Source: Allobosea sp. Root483D1 (lineage in GTDB: Bacteria > Pseudomonadota > Alphaproteobacteria > Rhizobiales > Beijerinckiaceae). From it: 44,180 bases of DNA. A program made the position numbers and the translations under genes. The stretch lies in contig NZ_LMJW01000023.1 of assembly GCF_001429505.1 (NCBI RefSeq), positions 162,407 to 206,586 of the forward strand, read 5' to 3'. Each line of letters starts with the position of its first letter. Within the stretch, counting starts at the first letter, position 1. Below, piece after piece: positions 24,306-32,608 of the stretch. Below the pieces are notes generated by a model. The model did not search any database. It had not been told where the DNA came from and worked only from the letters and a program-made list of their open reading frames with translations.

Positions 24306-25514
24306 CTAGGGCTCTATGTTGGTGGTCGCTTTCATCGAGATGGACAACAGCAATGCCGCCGCTGCAAGCGCTGCCGCAATGAAGCCGAGATTGCCGGCCC
24401 CTGCCCATTCTAATCCCAGGCCTCCGATAGAGCCGGACAGCGCAATGGCAAGGTAGAGAATGGCCTGATTGAGCGATACCAGGACGCCAGCGGCCTCAGG
24501 TTTCAGCGAGATCAGCCGGTGTTGCTGTGGTGTCGTGATCGCAAAGGCGGCGATCCCGTAGAATGCGATGATTGCGAGAGCCGATGGCAGCGTGTCGGTG
24601 GTCAGCGGCAGGATCAGCATGCTGATGATGAGCCAAAGCAGGGCAATTGCCACAACCTTCTCGCCGCCAACCCTGTCGGCGAGCATGCCTGCACCCAGGT
24701 TACCGATCGTGCCGATCACACCCAGCGTCGTCATCAGGCCGGCCAGATAGACGCTGTTTCCTTGCGTGGCGGCCGCAAAGATGATGCCCATATAGGTGTA
24801 GGGTAGATAGACGGCGGTAAAGGCGAGAAGCGTTACGCCGAGCACCGCCAGAATTTGCGGGTTACGTAGCAGCCGCAACTGCTGCAGCAAGCCCGTCGTC
24901 GCTACGATCCTGATCGACTTCGGAACGAAGACGGCGATACCGACGACGCCGAGGGCTGCCAGCCCGGTTGCAAGCCACATGGTGGATCGCCAACCGAACA
25001 TGCCGCCGAAAGCCGTGCCCAGCGGCGCGCCAAGCGCCGTGGCCGCCGTAAAGCCGCTGACGACCAGGGCGATCGCCCTGCCCCGATGCGCCGGCAGGAC
25101 CGTGGCAGCGGCGGTGACAGTGGCGCTCGGCACGAACAGCCCGACCCCAAGCGCCGCCACGACCTGACCGATCAAAACCTGCGCATAGGTCGGCGCAAGT
25201 GCGGTCCAGACACTACCGAGGAGATAAACAAGGGCTGCGACGAGGAGGACGGTTCGGCGTTCCCAGACGCCAGTCGCGGCCACGAGAACAGGGCCCGAGA
25301 CCGCACACGTCAAAGCGAAAATCGTGATGACCTGCCCTGCAACGGACGGCGCGATGTCGAGCGAACTGCTGAGAAGCGGCAACAGGCCCGCCAGAACGAA
25401 CTCACCCGTCCCGACGACGAAGACGCCGAAGGCGAGCATCGACACCGAAAGCCATGGATTGTTCGCCTGCGGCCGATCGGCCTCATGTGGGGTTTCGAGC
25501 GTGGCATTGACCAT
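24306..25514 (-). CDS. MFS transporter, DHA1 (AraJ/PbuE-like)
   Basis: A 402-residue, 12-helix exporter. Helix 1 carries G-T-G-E-F-V-L-A-G-L-L-P-L-L, the hallmark of the DHA1 branch that includes AraJ, YdeA and purine-efflux PbuE. H-R-G-R-A-I-A-L-V-V-S-G-F-T-A-A-T-A-L-G-A-P-L-G in helices 4-5 is the motif C region. ATG 25514 is preferred to the 25556 opening because AAAGG lies 8 bp upstream and the extra N-terminus is atypical. It is the third gene of the TetR-PNPOx operon, 74 bp after the oxidase-like gene. Confidence 0.9.
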   Translation of the reverse strand: MVNATLETPHEADRPQANNPWLSVSMLAFGVFVVGTGEFVLAGLLPLLSSSLDIAPSVAGQVITIFALTCAVSGPVLVAATGVWERRTVLLVAALVYLLGSVWTALAPTYAQVLIGQVVAALGVGLFVPSATVTAAATVLPAHRGRAIALVVSGFTAATALGAPLGTAFGGMFGWRSTMWLATGLAALGVVGIAVFVPKSIRIVATTGLLQQLRLLRNPQILAVLGVTLLAFTAVYLPYTYMGIIFAAATQGNSVYLAGLMTTLGVIGTIGNLGAGMLADRVGGEKVVAIALLWLIISMLILPLTTDTLPSALAIIAFYGIAAFAITTPQQHRLISLKPEAAGVLVSLNQAILYLAIALSGSIGGLGLEWAGAGNLGFIAAALAAAALLLSISMKATTNIEP

Positions 25515-25588
25515 AACAGGACCTTTCCGGCACGGCCATGGAACGGCCGGCGCCAAAATGTGGATGACAAAACTGGGATCGGATCGAA

Positions 25589-26464
25589 CTACGGGCGCAA
25601 CAGTACGGTGCGGCCCATGAGGAGATCGGGCTTGAAGCGAACCAGCCCATTCATCGGGATGCCCTCGTGCGTGCGCCTCAGGCGCCCGTCGAAGCCGTCG
25701 AGCACGGCCTGTCCCGTCATGACCAGCATCTCGCCCTTGCCAAAATCAGGAAATAGCAGACAACAGGCTGGATCGACGAGCAGGTTGCCGAGGGTGTTGA
25801 AGTAGTAGTTTCCGCGATATTCCGGCCATATCAGGCAGTCGCCGCCCCACTGCACGAAACCGGCCGGGCCGCCGCGATGGGAGACATCCATATCACCGCC
25901 GACATCGGAGGCGGCGCGCGTCGCAACGAAAAACGTATCGGCACCATCGACGACACGGCGAGCCAAGCTCGTATCGACCGAGATCAGAACCGGTTCTCCG
26001 CTAGCGCCGGCCGCCTCTTCGACGTCCCTCGGGCGAATGTATTGCGGACAGTTTCCAAAGGCCTGCCGAACATCGACGGCAAAATCGCTTTGTCCCACCC
26101 GCCCTATGCGGCCATTGACGCGGACGCGCCGCCGGGTCGACAGATCGATCGCAAGGAGAGCAATCGGAGCTCCCTCGACGATGCCGCGCGCCGCCGGATC
26201 TCCGGCGTCAGGGTGCGCTGCGACACGCACATGCATGGCGTCTGGCGCACTCAGAAAGCCGGGGCGACCGAAGACCATGGCGACCCAGATGCGCCCCTCC
26301 CGGTCAGGCACGGCTAGGACGACGTAGTGCAGTTCCGCGAGGAAGCCTGCAAAGCGAGATCGCAGACTCGCCTGTATCGCGCGCGATCCGGCCAGTTGCT
26401 CACGGACGGCAAAGAGGTTCTGAAGGTGCTGCTCTCCGGCGTGAAAGGGATCGCCGTCCATCAC
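25589..26464 (-). CDS. pyridoxamine 5'-phosphate oxidase-family flavin-binding protein
   Basis: A 291-residue protein with split-barrel (FMN-binding) features: W-V-A-M-V-F-G-R-P-G-F as the first barrel strands, I-G-A-type V-D-T segments in the middle, then N-Y-Y-F-N-T-L-G-N-L-L-V-D-P and L-F-P-D-F-G-K-G-E-M-L-V-M-T-G. This two-part layout is the one seen in PNPOx-like proteins fused to or mistaken for ferredoxin reductases. Such proteins often reduce or bind quinones, nitro-compounds or F420/FMN substrates rather than making PLP. Start ATG 26464 overlaps the TetR stop by 4 bases. The context suggests detoxification with the following pump. Confidence 0.83.
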   Translation of the reverse strand: MMDGDPFHAGEQHLQNLFAVREQLAGSRAIQASLRSRFAGFLAELHYVVLAVPDREGRIWVAMVFGRPGFLSAPDAMHVRVAAHPDAGDPAARGIVEGAPIALLAIDLSTRRRVRVNGRIGRVGQSDFAVDVRQAFGNCPQYIRPRDVEEAAGASGEPVLISVDTSLARRVVDGADTFFVATRAASDVGGDMDVSHRGGPAGFVQWGGDCLIWPEYRGNYYFNTLGNLLVDPACCLLFPDFGKGEMLVMTGQAVLDGFDGRLRRTHEGIPMNGLVRFKPDLLMGRTVLLRP

Positions 26465-27072
26465 ACACCCCGCGCCGCGGCAAGGCGCTCCCTGGACGCA
26501 CGGCGTGCCAGTTCGAAATGCTCAGGCTCCCCCATGAGAGCTGCAACATTGGCCGATGCCTGGTAGGATGTCAGTTCGAAGGCCAGCAGGCCGACATCAA
26601 TGCCACCTCTAAGTTCACCTGCGTTGATCGCCGCGTTTGCCAGATCGACGATACGCTGTCTCGCCTCGGCTCGGTGATGCTCGACACGGTCGCGGATCTC
26701 TCCTGGCCGCGTGCGATACTCACTGCTGAGCGCATGCACCAGGCAACCGCCGGGCAGCGTTCGCTGCTCAACGAATGTGTACCATCCCTCGATCAGAGCG
26801 ATCAGGCACTCTACCGCTCTCGGGAGTGCCATCGCGGGACCAACCACCGTTTCGGCATAAAGCGCCACGCCGTTCTCGATTGTCGCCAACTGCAAGGCTT
26901 CCCGGTCGCCAAATAGAACCTGAACATTGCCTCTCGCCACGCCGGCATCGGCCGCCACCCGTCCGAACGTCAGGCCCTCAAGCCCCTCCACCGAAGCGAT
27001 CTGCGTCGCGTGATGAAGAATGTTCGCCCGGGCGCGATCGCCGCGCTCCTTCCGCTTGTCGTTCGCCCTCAT
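26461..27072 (-). CDS. TetR-family repressor of the PNPOx-MFS operon
   Basis: A 203-residue protein. The HTH lies at residues about 12-58 (A-R-A-N-I-L-H-H-A-T-Q-I-A-S-V-E-G-L-E-G-L-T-F with G-V-A-R-G-N-V-Q-V-L-F-G). The remainder is a helical ligand domain (E-G-W-Y-T-F-V-E, G-G-C-L-V). Starts at ATG 27072 with AGGGGA upstream. It heads its own operon, and a near-consensus promoter with an embedded palindrome lies 37 bp before its start, so autorepression lifted by a ligand exported by the MFS pump is the simplest model. Confidence 0.87.
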   Translation of the reverse strand: MRANDKRKERGDRARANILHHATQIASVEGLEGLTFGRVAADAGVARGNVQVLFGDREALQLATIENGVALYAETVVGPAMALPRAVECLIALIEGWYTFVEQRTLPGGCLVHALSSEYRTRPGEIRDRVEHHRAEARQRIVDLANAAINAGELRGGIDVGLLAFELTSYQASANVAALMGEPEHFELARRASRERLAAARGV

Positions 27073-27108
27073 GCCAGGTCCCCTAGTAGCCTATCGCCAA
27101 TCCAGATT

Positions 27109-27137
27109 TTTATATACATACATATGTATATTGTCAA
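27109..27137 (-). promoter_or_regulatory. sigma-70 type promoter with a palindromic operator in the spacer
   Basis: On the minus strand TTGACA (27132-27137) and TATAAA (27109-27114) are separated by exactly 17 bp. Inside that spacer ATACATATGTAT (27118-27129) is a perfect 12-bp palindrome. A repressor bound there would exclude polymerase. Transcription would start near 27102, giving a leader of about 30 bases before the TetR gene. Confidence 0.75.
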
Positions 27138-27236
27138 CGTGGATTGCCCATCATGGAGCAGTAAAGGCAGGAGGCTGGAGCTCGTGACTTCTAGGGCTCA
27201 CCATCTGCCTCTATCGGTGCAAAGTGGTGGCTCATA

Positions 27237-27407
27237 TTACCAGCAGGCCGCCATATAGATTGCGCTCCTCTTTCCGGCGCCTCGTCGGTCCGCTCCCGAA
27301 GGGTTGAGTTCGGGAAGTAGAGATCTGAATTCATCAACGGCAAAATCGATGAACACTCTTATGCGAGGAGCATCGCGCATATCCGGGTGGCCGCTCTGTC
27401 TCGTCAA
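27237..27407 (-). pseudogene. LysR-type regulator, C-terminal remnant
   Basis: Reading the minus strand from 27407 to the TAA at 27237-27239 gives L-T-R-Q-S-G-H-P-D-M-R-D-A-P-R-I-R followed by V-F-I-D-F-A-V-D-E-F-R. This is the closing segment of LysR effector domains (H-x-D-L-R ... R-V-R-x-F-I-D-F-L). No DNA-binding part or remaining effector domain is found upstream, where a partial repeat lies near 27443-27475. The other parts of the 505-bp gene-free stretch 27073-27577 hold the TetR promoter and nothing else I recognise. Confidence 0.6.
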
Positions 27408-27577
27408 CTGCTGTGGTCGCGCGGTTGTTTGTAGGGGCAGTCCGCCTGTTCTGAACGTCCGCTGGCAGGGGGCAAGTGAACCGCAGCTATTGGCGCATTC
27501 CGCCTAGTCGGCCGCGTGCGGGTGCCTCGGATGCGCTCCAGTCCTTGTTCGACAGAAGCGGCTCTACCGAGAGGCCG

Positions 27578-28804
27578 TTATTCAACCGATGGTTCCTGAT
27601 TTGCGACCGTTGCGAAGTCCCGCTGCGGCAGGCCGATCAGTGTAGCCATGCCAAGTAGGACGACCGACGCCCACAGACCGCCGGCAAGGCCACGCATCTG
27701 ATCGTTGAGGAAGCCTATGGCGATCGGACCGAGCATCTGGCCGATTCCAAAGACGACTGTGAGCATGCCGATGCCGGACGCCCACTGCTCTTGCGGCAGG
27801 TTGCGCCGAACGAAAGCCGTCGTTGCCGCGACCACTGCGAAGAAGGCGCTGCCGAACAGCGCCGCCGAAGCCAGCAGCACTGGCACGCCACCGGGCAGCA
27901 GCGGCAATGCCGCGCCGATCATTGTGATAGCTGTCAGGACCGCGAAGGAGCGACCATGTAGTTGTCGTTTCAGAATGCCGGCCCACAGCCAGGGAGATGC
28001 CATTGCAGCAACGCCGACCGCAGCCCAAAATAGCGCCTGGAAGCCAGCGCCGCCCCCGTTACCCTGAACCCAGGCGATCATGAACGTCATGTAAGCGATG
28101 TACCCGGCGCCGAAGAACAGGTAGCCGCAAAGCAGCCATTTCATCTCTCCATTATTAAGCTTGTGGGACTTGGGTGAGTGCACTGCCGCACTCTCGCTGC
28201 GCGCGAAGTGCCGTATGATCGCTAGCGGCACGGATAGGATGGAGAGCGCAGCCCAGGCCATCTTCCACGAACCAGGTCCGAGTCGCTCGAGAATTATGGG
28301 AACGACCAGCCCGGACAAAAGGATACCTAAGCCTGGCCCGGCATAGAACAGGCCGAGCAGGAACACCGCGCGCGCCGGATTTCGCTGTGCGATACCCGTC
28401 GCAAGAACGCTGCCGGCGACAAAGGCAAGGCCGCCGCCGAAGCCTGCAAGCAGGCGAGCAGCGTTTAGTGGAAGGGCCTGCCGAAACACCGCACAAATCG
28501 CCAACGCCGCGATGCAGGCCCACACGCCCACCGCCATCACGCGGTAGGATCCGGCTAGGTTAATCGCGCGCGCGGCGAGCAAAGCGCCCATCAGGTAGCC
28601 GGCGGCGTTGGCGGTATTCATCAATCCGGCGTCGGCGTAGGACCAGCCGAGGTCGGCACTCATGTCAGGCAGGATCAACGCATAGGCGAAACGCGCAAAT
28701 CCCAATGCGATCGCTGGAGCTAGCGCCAACATGGCGACCGACAAGACGTCACGTCGTAGCTGGTGTGCAGGCGAGTAAGACGACAAGGATTCTGGTGCAG
28801 CCAT
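27578..28804 (-). CDS. MFS transporter, YbfB/YjiJ type
   Basis: A 408-residue, 12-helix protein. The N-terminal A-P-A-I-A-L-G-F-A-R-F-A-Y-A-L-I-L-P-D-M segment with G-W-S-Y-A-D-A-G-L-M-N-T-A-N-A-A-G-Y-L-M-G is characteristic of the YbfB/YjiJ (MFS_4) family, whose substrates are mostly unknown. The family trait of a short first periplasmic loop is kept. Starts at ATG 28804. It is divergent from an HxlR gene, with a strong inverted repeat in the 71-bp spacer, so expression is probably under that regulator. Confidence 0.9.
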   Translation of the reverse strand: MAAPESLSSYSPAHQLRRDVLSVAMLALAPAIALGFARFAYALILPDMSADLGWSYADAGLMNTANAAGYLMGALLAARAINLAGSYRVMAVGVWACIAALAICAVFRQALPLNAARLLAGFGGGLAFVAGSVLATGIAQRNPARAVFLLGLFYAGPGLGILLSGLVVPIILERLGPGSWKMAWAALSILSVPLAIIRHFARSESAAVHSPKSHKLNNGEMKWLLCGYLFFGAGYIAYMTFMIAWVQGNGGGAGFQALFWAAVGVAAMASPWLWAGILKRQLHGRSFAVLTAITMIGAALPLLPGGVPVLLASAALFGSAFFAVVAATTAFVRRNLPQEQWASGIGMLTVVFGIGQMLGPIAIGFLNDQMRGLAGGLWASVVLLGMATLIGLPQRDFATVANQEPSVE

Positions 28805-28817
28805 GATCTGAGTCCAG

Positions 28818-28853
28818 TTTTCAAATCCAGACTAGTCGGTCTGGGTTTGAAAA
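28818..28853. promoter_or_regulatory. 15-bp inverted repeat, probable HxlR operator
   Basis: TTTTCAAATCCAGAC (28818-28832) is mirrored by GTCTGGGTTTGAAAA (28839-28853), 14 of 15 matches around a 6-bp centre (TAGTCG). The inner GACTAGTC is also a perfect 8-bp palindrome. It fills half of the spacer between the YbfB-type MFS and HxlR genes, and lies where promoters of both must be. Confidence 0.72.
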
Positions 28854-28875
28854 ACAAACTCTGATAGACTGGGGC

Positions 28876-29346
28876 ATGGCTGTTGATCCTCCGAGTTCAG
28901 TTTCCCCTCACCGCGCTCCGGTCCCACTGGCCGAATGCGCACTCGCGCGCGCCATCGAAACCATCGGCGACGGATGGACGCTGTTAATCCTCCGTGAAGC
29001 CTTGTGCCGGGTAGAACGGTTTGATGCGATCCGAGATGACCTTGGCATTCCACGCTCGGTCCTTGCCGAGCGGCTAAACCGGTTAGTCGCCGAAGGCATC
29101 CTGGAGCACCGGCCTTACCGGGAGCCAGGCCGGCGTCCGCGCAAGGGCTATGTGCTGACGACCAAAGGGCTCGCACTGGTTCCGACGCTGGTCGCACTTC
29201 GGCATTGGGCTGAAGGCAATCTGCCAGGCGGGCGGTCGCGCCTTCGTCTTCAAACCCCTGATGGGCAGGAGGTGTTTACGTGCCTGATGCGGGCTGACGG
29301 ATCGGTGCTCGATGACCCCGCTGATGTCACTGCGGCGGCAAGTTAG
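28876..29346 (+). CDS. HxlR-family winged-helix regulator
   Basis: A 156-residue protein. The family core runs from residue 18 to about 110: L-A-E-C-A-L-A-R-A-I-E-T-I-G-D-G-W-T-L-L-I-L-R-E with the conserved Cys, then R-F-D-A-I-R-D-D-L-G-I-P-R-S-V-L-A-E-R-L-N-R-L and R-K-G-Y-V-L-T-T-K-G. HxlR proteins sense quinones, aldehydes or other electrophiles, often through that Cys, and switch nearby oxidoreductases or pumps. Starts at ATG 28876. The divergent MFS gene is its likely target. Confidence 0.9.
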   Translation: MAVDPPSSVSPHRAPVPLAECALARAIETIGDGWTLLILREALCRVERFDAIRDDLGIPRSVLAERLNRLVAEGILEHRPYREPGRRPRKGYVLTTKGLALVPTLVALRHWAEGNLPGGRSRLRLQTPDGQEVFTCLMRADGSVLDDPADVTAAAS

Positions 29347-29385
29347 GACTGACTGCTCGATCAGACAGCCGACACATCGACAATA

Positions 29386-29426
29386 AACGTCCGGTTTCCG
29401 GCCGGTGCCGCATGTCCGGAGCTGGC
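29386..29426 (+). repeat. dispersed intergenic repeat, copy 5 (beside the IS)
   Basis: Half A reads AACGTCCGGTTTCCGGCC and half B CGCATGTCCGGAGCTGGCC. It ends at the left edge of the IS1182-type element, so the repeat or its flank may have been the target. Confidence 0.5.
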
Positions 29427-30963
29427 CGATGTTGTTGAAAAAGTCGTGGTTGCCGCGGCTTTGAAGTCCTGATTCAGTCTTCCTTGGCGGAGGGCGGCGC
29501 GATGATGGGCGAGCGGCAGGTGGCGCAGGCGGCGCTCTTCTACGAGTTCAGCCTGGAGCGGCATGTTCCGGCTGACCATTGGGTGCGAGCCATCGACCGA
29601 TTTGTTGATCTCTCAGATATCCGCGTGCATCTGCGCCCGTTCTACAGCGAGACAGGTCGCCCTTCGATCGATCCGGAGCTGATGATCCGAATGCTGCTCA
29701 TTGGATACTGCTTCGGTATCCGCTCCGGGCGCCGCCTGTGCGAGGAGGTGCATCTGAACCTGGCCTACCGCTGGTTCTGTCGGCTTGGGCTCGACGGCGG
29801 CGTGCCTGATCACTCGACCTTCTCGAAGAACCGGCATGGCCGCTTCCGTGACAGTGATCTCCTGCGCGAACTGTTCGAGACGACGGTTCGGCGCTGCATC
29901 GCGGAAGGGCTCGTCGGCGGCGAAGACTTCGCGGTCGATGCCAGCCTGATCAAGGCCGACGCCAACAAGCAACGCTCGGCCGAAGCGTCCGAGCCGGTCG
30001 ACTGGGACGATCTCGCACGGACGCGTCGGTCGGTGCGCGAATATCTCGACACGCTGGATGAAGCCGCCTGGGGCGCAGCCAGCGAGGCCAAGCCGAAGTT
30101 CGTCTCCCGCTCCGATCCGGCGGCGCAATGGACCGGGGCCCTGAAAGGCCATGCCTTCTTCGCCTATGCCACCAACTATCTGATTGACCTCGACCATGCC
30201 GTCATCGTCGATGTCGAGGCCAGCCGTGCCATCCGGCAGGCGGAAGTCGGCTCGGCCCGCACCATGCTCGACCGAACGCAGGAGCGCTTCGGGCTTTATC
30301 CTGCCCGTTTGGCTGCCGACACGGCCTACGGTTCCGCCGAGAACCTGGCTTGGCTGGTCCATGAGCGTGGGATCGAGCCGCACATCCCCGTCTTCGACAA
30401 GTCCCAGCGCAGCGACAGCACCTTCAGCCGCTCCGACTTCGCCTATCACCTCGGCCGCGATCTCTACATCTGCCCGGACGGGAAGCCGTTACGGCTTCGC
30501 CAGAAGGTCTATCGAGCCGAGCGGCCGCTCGTCGATGAGAACGGCATGATGCGCTACCACGCCAGCAAGTTCGATTGCGACGCCTGTTCTCTGAAGCCGC
30601 AGTGCTGCCCCAACACGCCGGCCCGCAAGATCCTGCGCTCGATCCACGAGGACGCCCGCGACATGGCCAGGGACATTGCGCAGACCGATGCCTATGTCAC
30701 CTCGCGGCGCGAGCGGAAGAAGGTCGAGATGCTCTTCGCCCACCTGAAACGCATCCTGAAGCTCGATCGGCTGCGCCTACGTGGACCGAACGGCGCCAGA
30801 GACGAGTTCCACCTTGCAGCCGCCGCCGAGAACCTCAGGAAGCTCGCCAAGCTCCTCCCCAACCGACCGCAGCTCAGGCTCGCATAAGAGAGAGAAACTC
30901 GATCAGCCAAATCCAAAACGCGCCGGCGGCACTCTACAGGACGACTTTTTCAACGGTATCGGC
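29425..30963 (+). mobile_element. IS1182-type insertion sequence, apparently complete
   Basis: One intact transposase gene lies between inverted ends. The core ends are GTTGAAAAAGTCGT (29434-29447) and ACGACTTTTTCAAC (30941-30954), a perfect 14-bp match. With three mismatched bases between, the match extends outward to GCCGAT (29425) and ATCGGC (30963). No clear direct target repeat is seen outside. The outer 6-bp match may be part of the element or of a palindromic target, which this family is known to favour. Confidence 0.8.
29502..30887 (+). CDS. IS1182-family transposase (DDE type)
   Basis: About 461 residues. The N-terminal DUF772 domain reads L-R-P-F-Y-S-E-T-G-R-P-S-I-D-P-E-L-M-I-R-M-L-L and P-D-H-S-T-F-S-K-N-R. 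The catalytic core carries D-A-S-L-I-K-A-D-A (first Asp) and A-D-T-A-Y-G-S-A-E-N (second Asp), and ends with K-K-V-E-M-L-F-A-H-L-K-R (Glu). A Cys-rich zinc-like segment (C-D-A-C-S-L-K-P-Q-C-C) precedes the last part as usual for the family. Start ATG 29502 has GGAGGG 7 bp upstream. No frameshift or stop, so transposition should be possible. Confidence 0.9.
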   Translation: MMGERQVAQAALFYEFSLERHVPADHWVRAIDRFVDLSDIRVHLRPFYSETGRPSIDPELMIRMLLIGYCFGIRSGRRLCEEVHLNLAYRWFCRLGLDGGVPDHSTFSKNRHGRFRDSDLLRELFETTVRRCIAEGLVGGEDFAVDASLIKADANKQRSAEASEPVDWDDLARTRRSVREYLDTLDEAAWGAASEAKPKFVSRSDPAAQWTGALKGHAFFAYATNYLIDLDHAVIVDVEASRAIRQAEVGSARTMLDRTQERFGLYPARLAADTAYGSAENLAWLVHERGIEPHIPVFDKSQRSDSTFSRSDFAYHLGRDLYICPDGKPLRLRQKVYRAERPLVDENGMMRYHASKFDCDACSLKPQCCPNTPARKILRSIHEDARDMARDIAQTDAYVTSRRERKKVEMLFAHLKRILKLDRLRLRGPNGARDEFHLAAAAENLRKLAKLLPNRPQLRLA

Positions 30964-31022
30964 GCACAGCGTATATGCGCTCTGCTGCCGAAAGCCCTCG
31001 GGCCGACTGCCGTCCCAGTTGC

Positions 31023-31709
31023 TCAGGCCTTACGAGGTTCTTCGCTGAGCCTCGCTGCCAGGGCCTTCTGGTAGCCGCGCAGCGCATCAGGACCTGCGCC
31101 GAGAACGCCGAAAAATGCCAGTGGCTTCGAAAACGTCATGCCGGCATAGCGTGCGCTTGCTCGCAAGGGAGTTAGCACCTCCTCGATGGTGAAGCCTAAG
31201 CGGCCATCGCGGCTATAGGCGCGCTCGTCGCCCCCGGTGGTCGTGACCACGAGCAAATCCTTGCCTCTCAGCTCGGACGGAGCCCCTGCGCCCCAGATCT
31301 CGTTCAGATAGGCCTTGAGCATGGGGGTCAGGTTGAACCAGTGCGTCGGGAAGATCAGAACGAGGCGTTCCATCTTCGCATAGAGCTTGCGCTCAGCGGC
31401 CAGATCGAAGCCCCGCATATTGTCGCCATAGCTGGTCTCGAGGTTCCTGAAGTGCGTGTCTTTGGTGTTCTGCGCCACTTGCCAGAGCGCCTTGTTGACC
31501 ACCGAGCGGTCGGGATAGGGATGGGAGGCGAGAACCACGGTTCGCGCGCCGCCCGGCGGTGCTTGAGCATGTGCGCTCTGGAGCGTCAGCGAAGTCATCG
31601 CGGCGCCGAGCGCGATGCCCGATCCGGCCGCGACGATACTGCGTCTGCTGGGATAGTGGGATTCCGCTTTGCCGCCGTCAGCGATCGAATCGTGGCTGTG
31701 TTTGGTCAT
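31023..31709 (-). CDS. exported flavodoxin-fold NAD(P)H oxidoreductase (Tat signal)
   Basis: A 228-residue protein. Residues 21-27 read S-R-R-S-I-V-A, a twin-arginine motif, followed by a Gly/Ala hydrophobic core and an A-H-A cleavage site near 48. The mature part is the KefF/MdaB/NQO1-type flavodoxin fold: V-V-L-A-S-H-P-Y-P-D-R-S-V-V-N-K-A-L, then L-I-F-P-T-H-W-F-N-L-T-P-M-L-K-A-Y-L and V-V-T-T-T-G-G. Members reduce quinones with NAD(P)H using FMN/FAD. Tat export of a folded flavoprotein is coherent, but NAD(P)H is not expected in the periplasm, which is a puzzle. Start ATG 31709 has AGGAGGCG upstream. Last gene of the six-gene operon, 49 bp after the CMD gene. Confidence 0.85.
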   Translation of the reverse strand: MTKHSHDSIADGGKAESHYPSRRSIVAAGSGIALGAAMTSLTLQSAHAQAPPGGARTVVLASHPYPDRSVVNKALWQVAQNTKDTHFRNLETSYGDNMRGFDLAAERKLYAKMERLVLIFPTHWFNLTPMLKAYLNEIWGAGAPSELRGKDLLVVTTTGGDERAYSRDGRLGFTIEEVLTPLRASARYAGMTFSKPLAFFGVLGAGPDALRGYQKALAARLSEEPRKA

Positions 31710-31758
31710 CCTCGCCTCCTTGGGCCTCGCATCGTGGCGCCAGCGCGGCTTCAATGCT

Positions 31759-32538
31759 TCACTTCGTCCGCGCGTCGAAAACGGTCTTCGCAACCGGCAT
31801 CGCGGCGAAGGCGTTCGGCCAACCGGCATAGTAGGCGATGTGGGAGATCATCTCGCCGGCTTGCTCCTTGGTCAGCCCGTTATCCATGGCCCTCCCCAAG
31901 TGATAAGCGACCTGAGCAACCTGCCCGCTCGCGATGAGCGAACTGACGGTGACGAGACTGCGATCGCGCGACGCGAGGTCAGGCCTCCGCCAAAGATCGT
32001 TGAAAAGGACATCGGTGGTGTCCTTCACGAGGCCCGGCGAAACCGAGGCGAAGCTCTCCGCGACGCGCTTGGCGCGGTCGGCCTCGGCAGCTTCGTTCAA
32101 TGGCAGAAGGGTGGGCGAAACAGCAGGAAGCTGATCCGCGGAAATACCGCGCTGCGCGAAGACATCCCGCGCCGGGCCGATCGATCCGAAGGCATTCGCG
32201 AAACCGGCATAGAAGGCCAGATGCACGATCGTTTCTGAGATCTCGGCCGGCTTGACCCCGTTATCAAGCGCCTGCCCAATGTAATAGGTTAGCGGGGCAA
32301 ACTGGTTCCTCGCTATCATGGCCGCGAGCGTGACGAGACTGCGATCGCGCCGGCTAAGCCCCGGCCGCTTCCAGACATCGCCGTAAAGCCCCTGCTGCGT
32401 GTACTTTTCTAGCGCAGGGGCGACGCGGCGGACGTCTTCGGGCGAAAGCCGGCGGTTTGCAAGGTCCGGCTGCTGGGCGAGTGCCGGGGCGCTGGCGAGT
32501 GCGCCCGCAGTGGCAAGGATGGCGGCGATGATCTTCAT
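31759..32538 (-). CDS. exported double carboxymuconolactone decarboxylase-like protein
   Basis: A 259-residue protein with a Sec signal (residues 1-21, ending A-L-A). Two CMD domains follow, at about 61-117 and 187-246, each with R-D-R-S-L-V-T, a T/G-Y-x-x-x-A-L/M-D-N-G loop and a final Y-A-G-x-x-N-A-F. Neither has the C-x-x-C pair of AhpD peroxidases. Family members act as decarboxylases, lactonases or peroxide-linked proteins and are normally cytosolic; export is unusual. It lies between the ABM monooxygenase gene (70 bp) and the flavodoxin-fold gene. Confidence 0.87.
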   Translation of the reverse strand: MKIIAAILATAGALASAPALAQQPDLANRRLSPEDVRRVAPALEKYTQQGLYGDVWKRPGLSRRDRSLVTLAAMIARNQFAPLTYYIGQALDNGVKPAEISETIVHLAFYAGFANAFGSIGPARDVFAQRGISADQLPAVSPTLLPLNEAAEADRAKRVAESFASVSPGLVKDTTDVLFNDLWRRPDLASRDRSLVTVSSLIASGQVAQVAYHLGRAMDNGLTKEQAGEMISHIAYYAGWPNAFAAMPVAKTVFDARTK

Positions 32539-32608
32539 GTGTCGCTCCTGTTCATGAATAGGGGTGAAGCGGTCTGGGACTGGTGGTGTGAGGCGAACCT
32601 GGGTTCGT

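Noticed and set aside
29613..30449. 278-codon minus-strand frame inside the transposase
   Set aside because: Antisense shadow of a clear DDE transposase.
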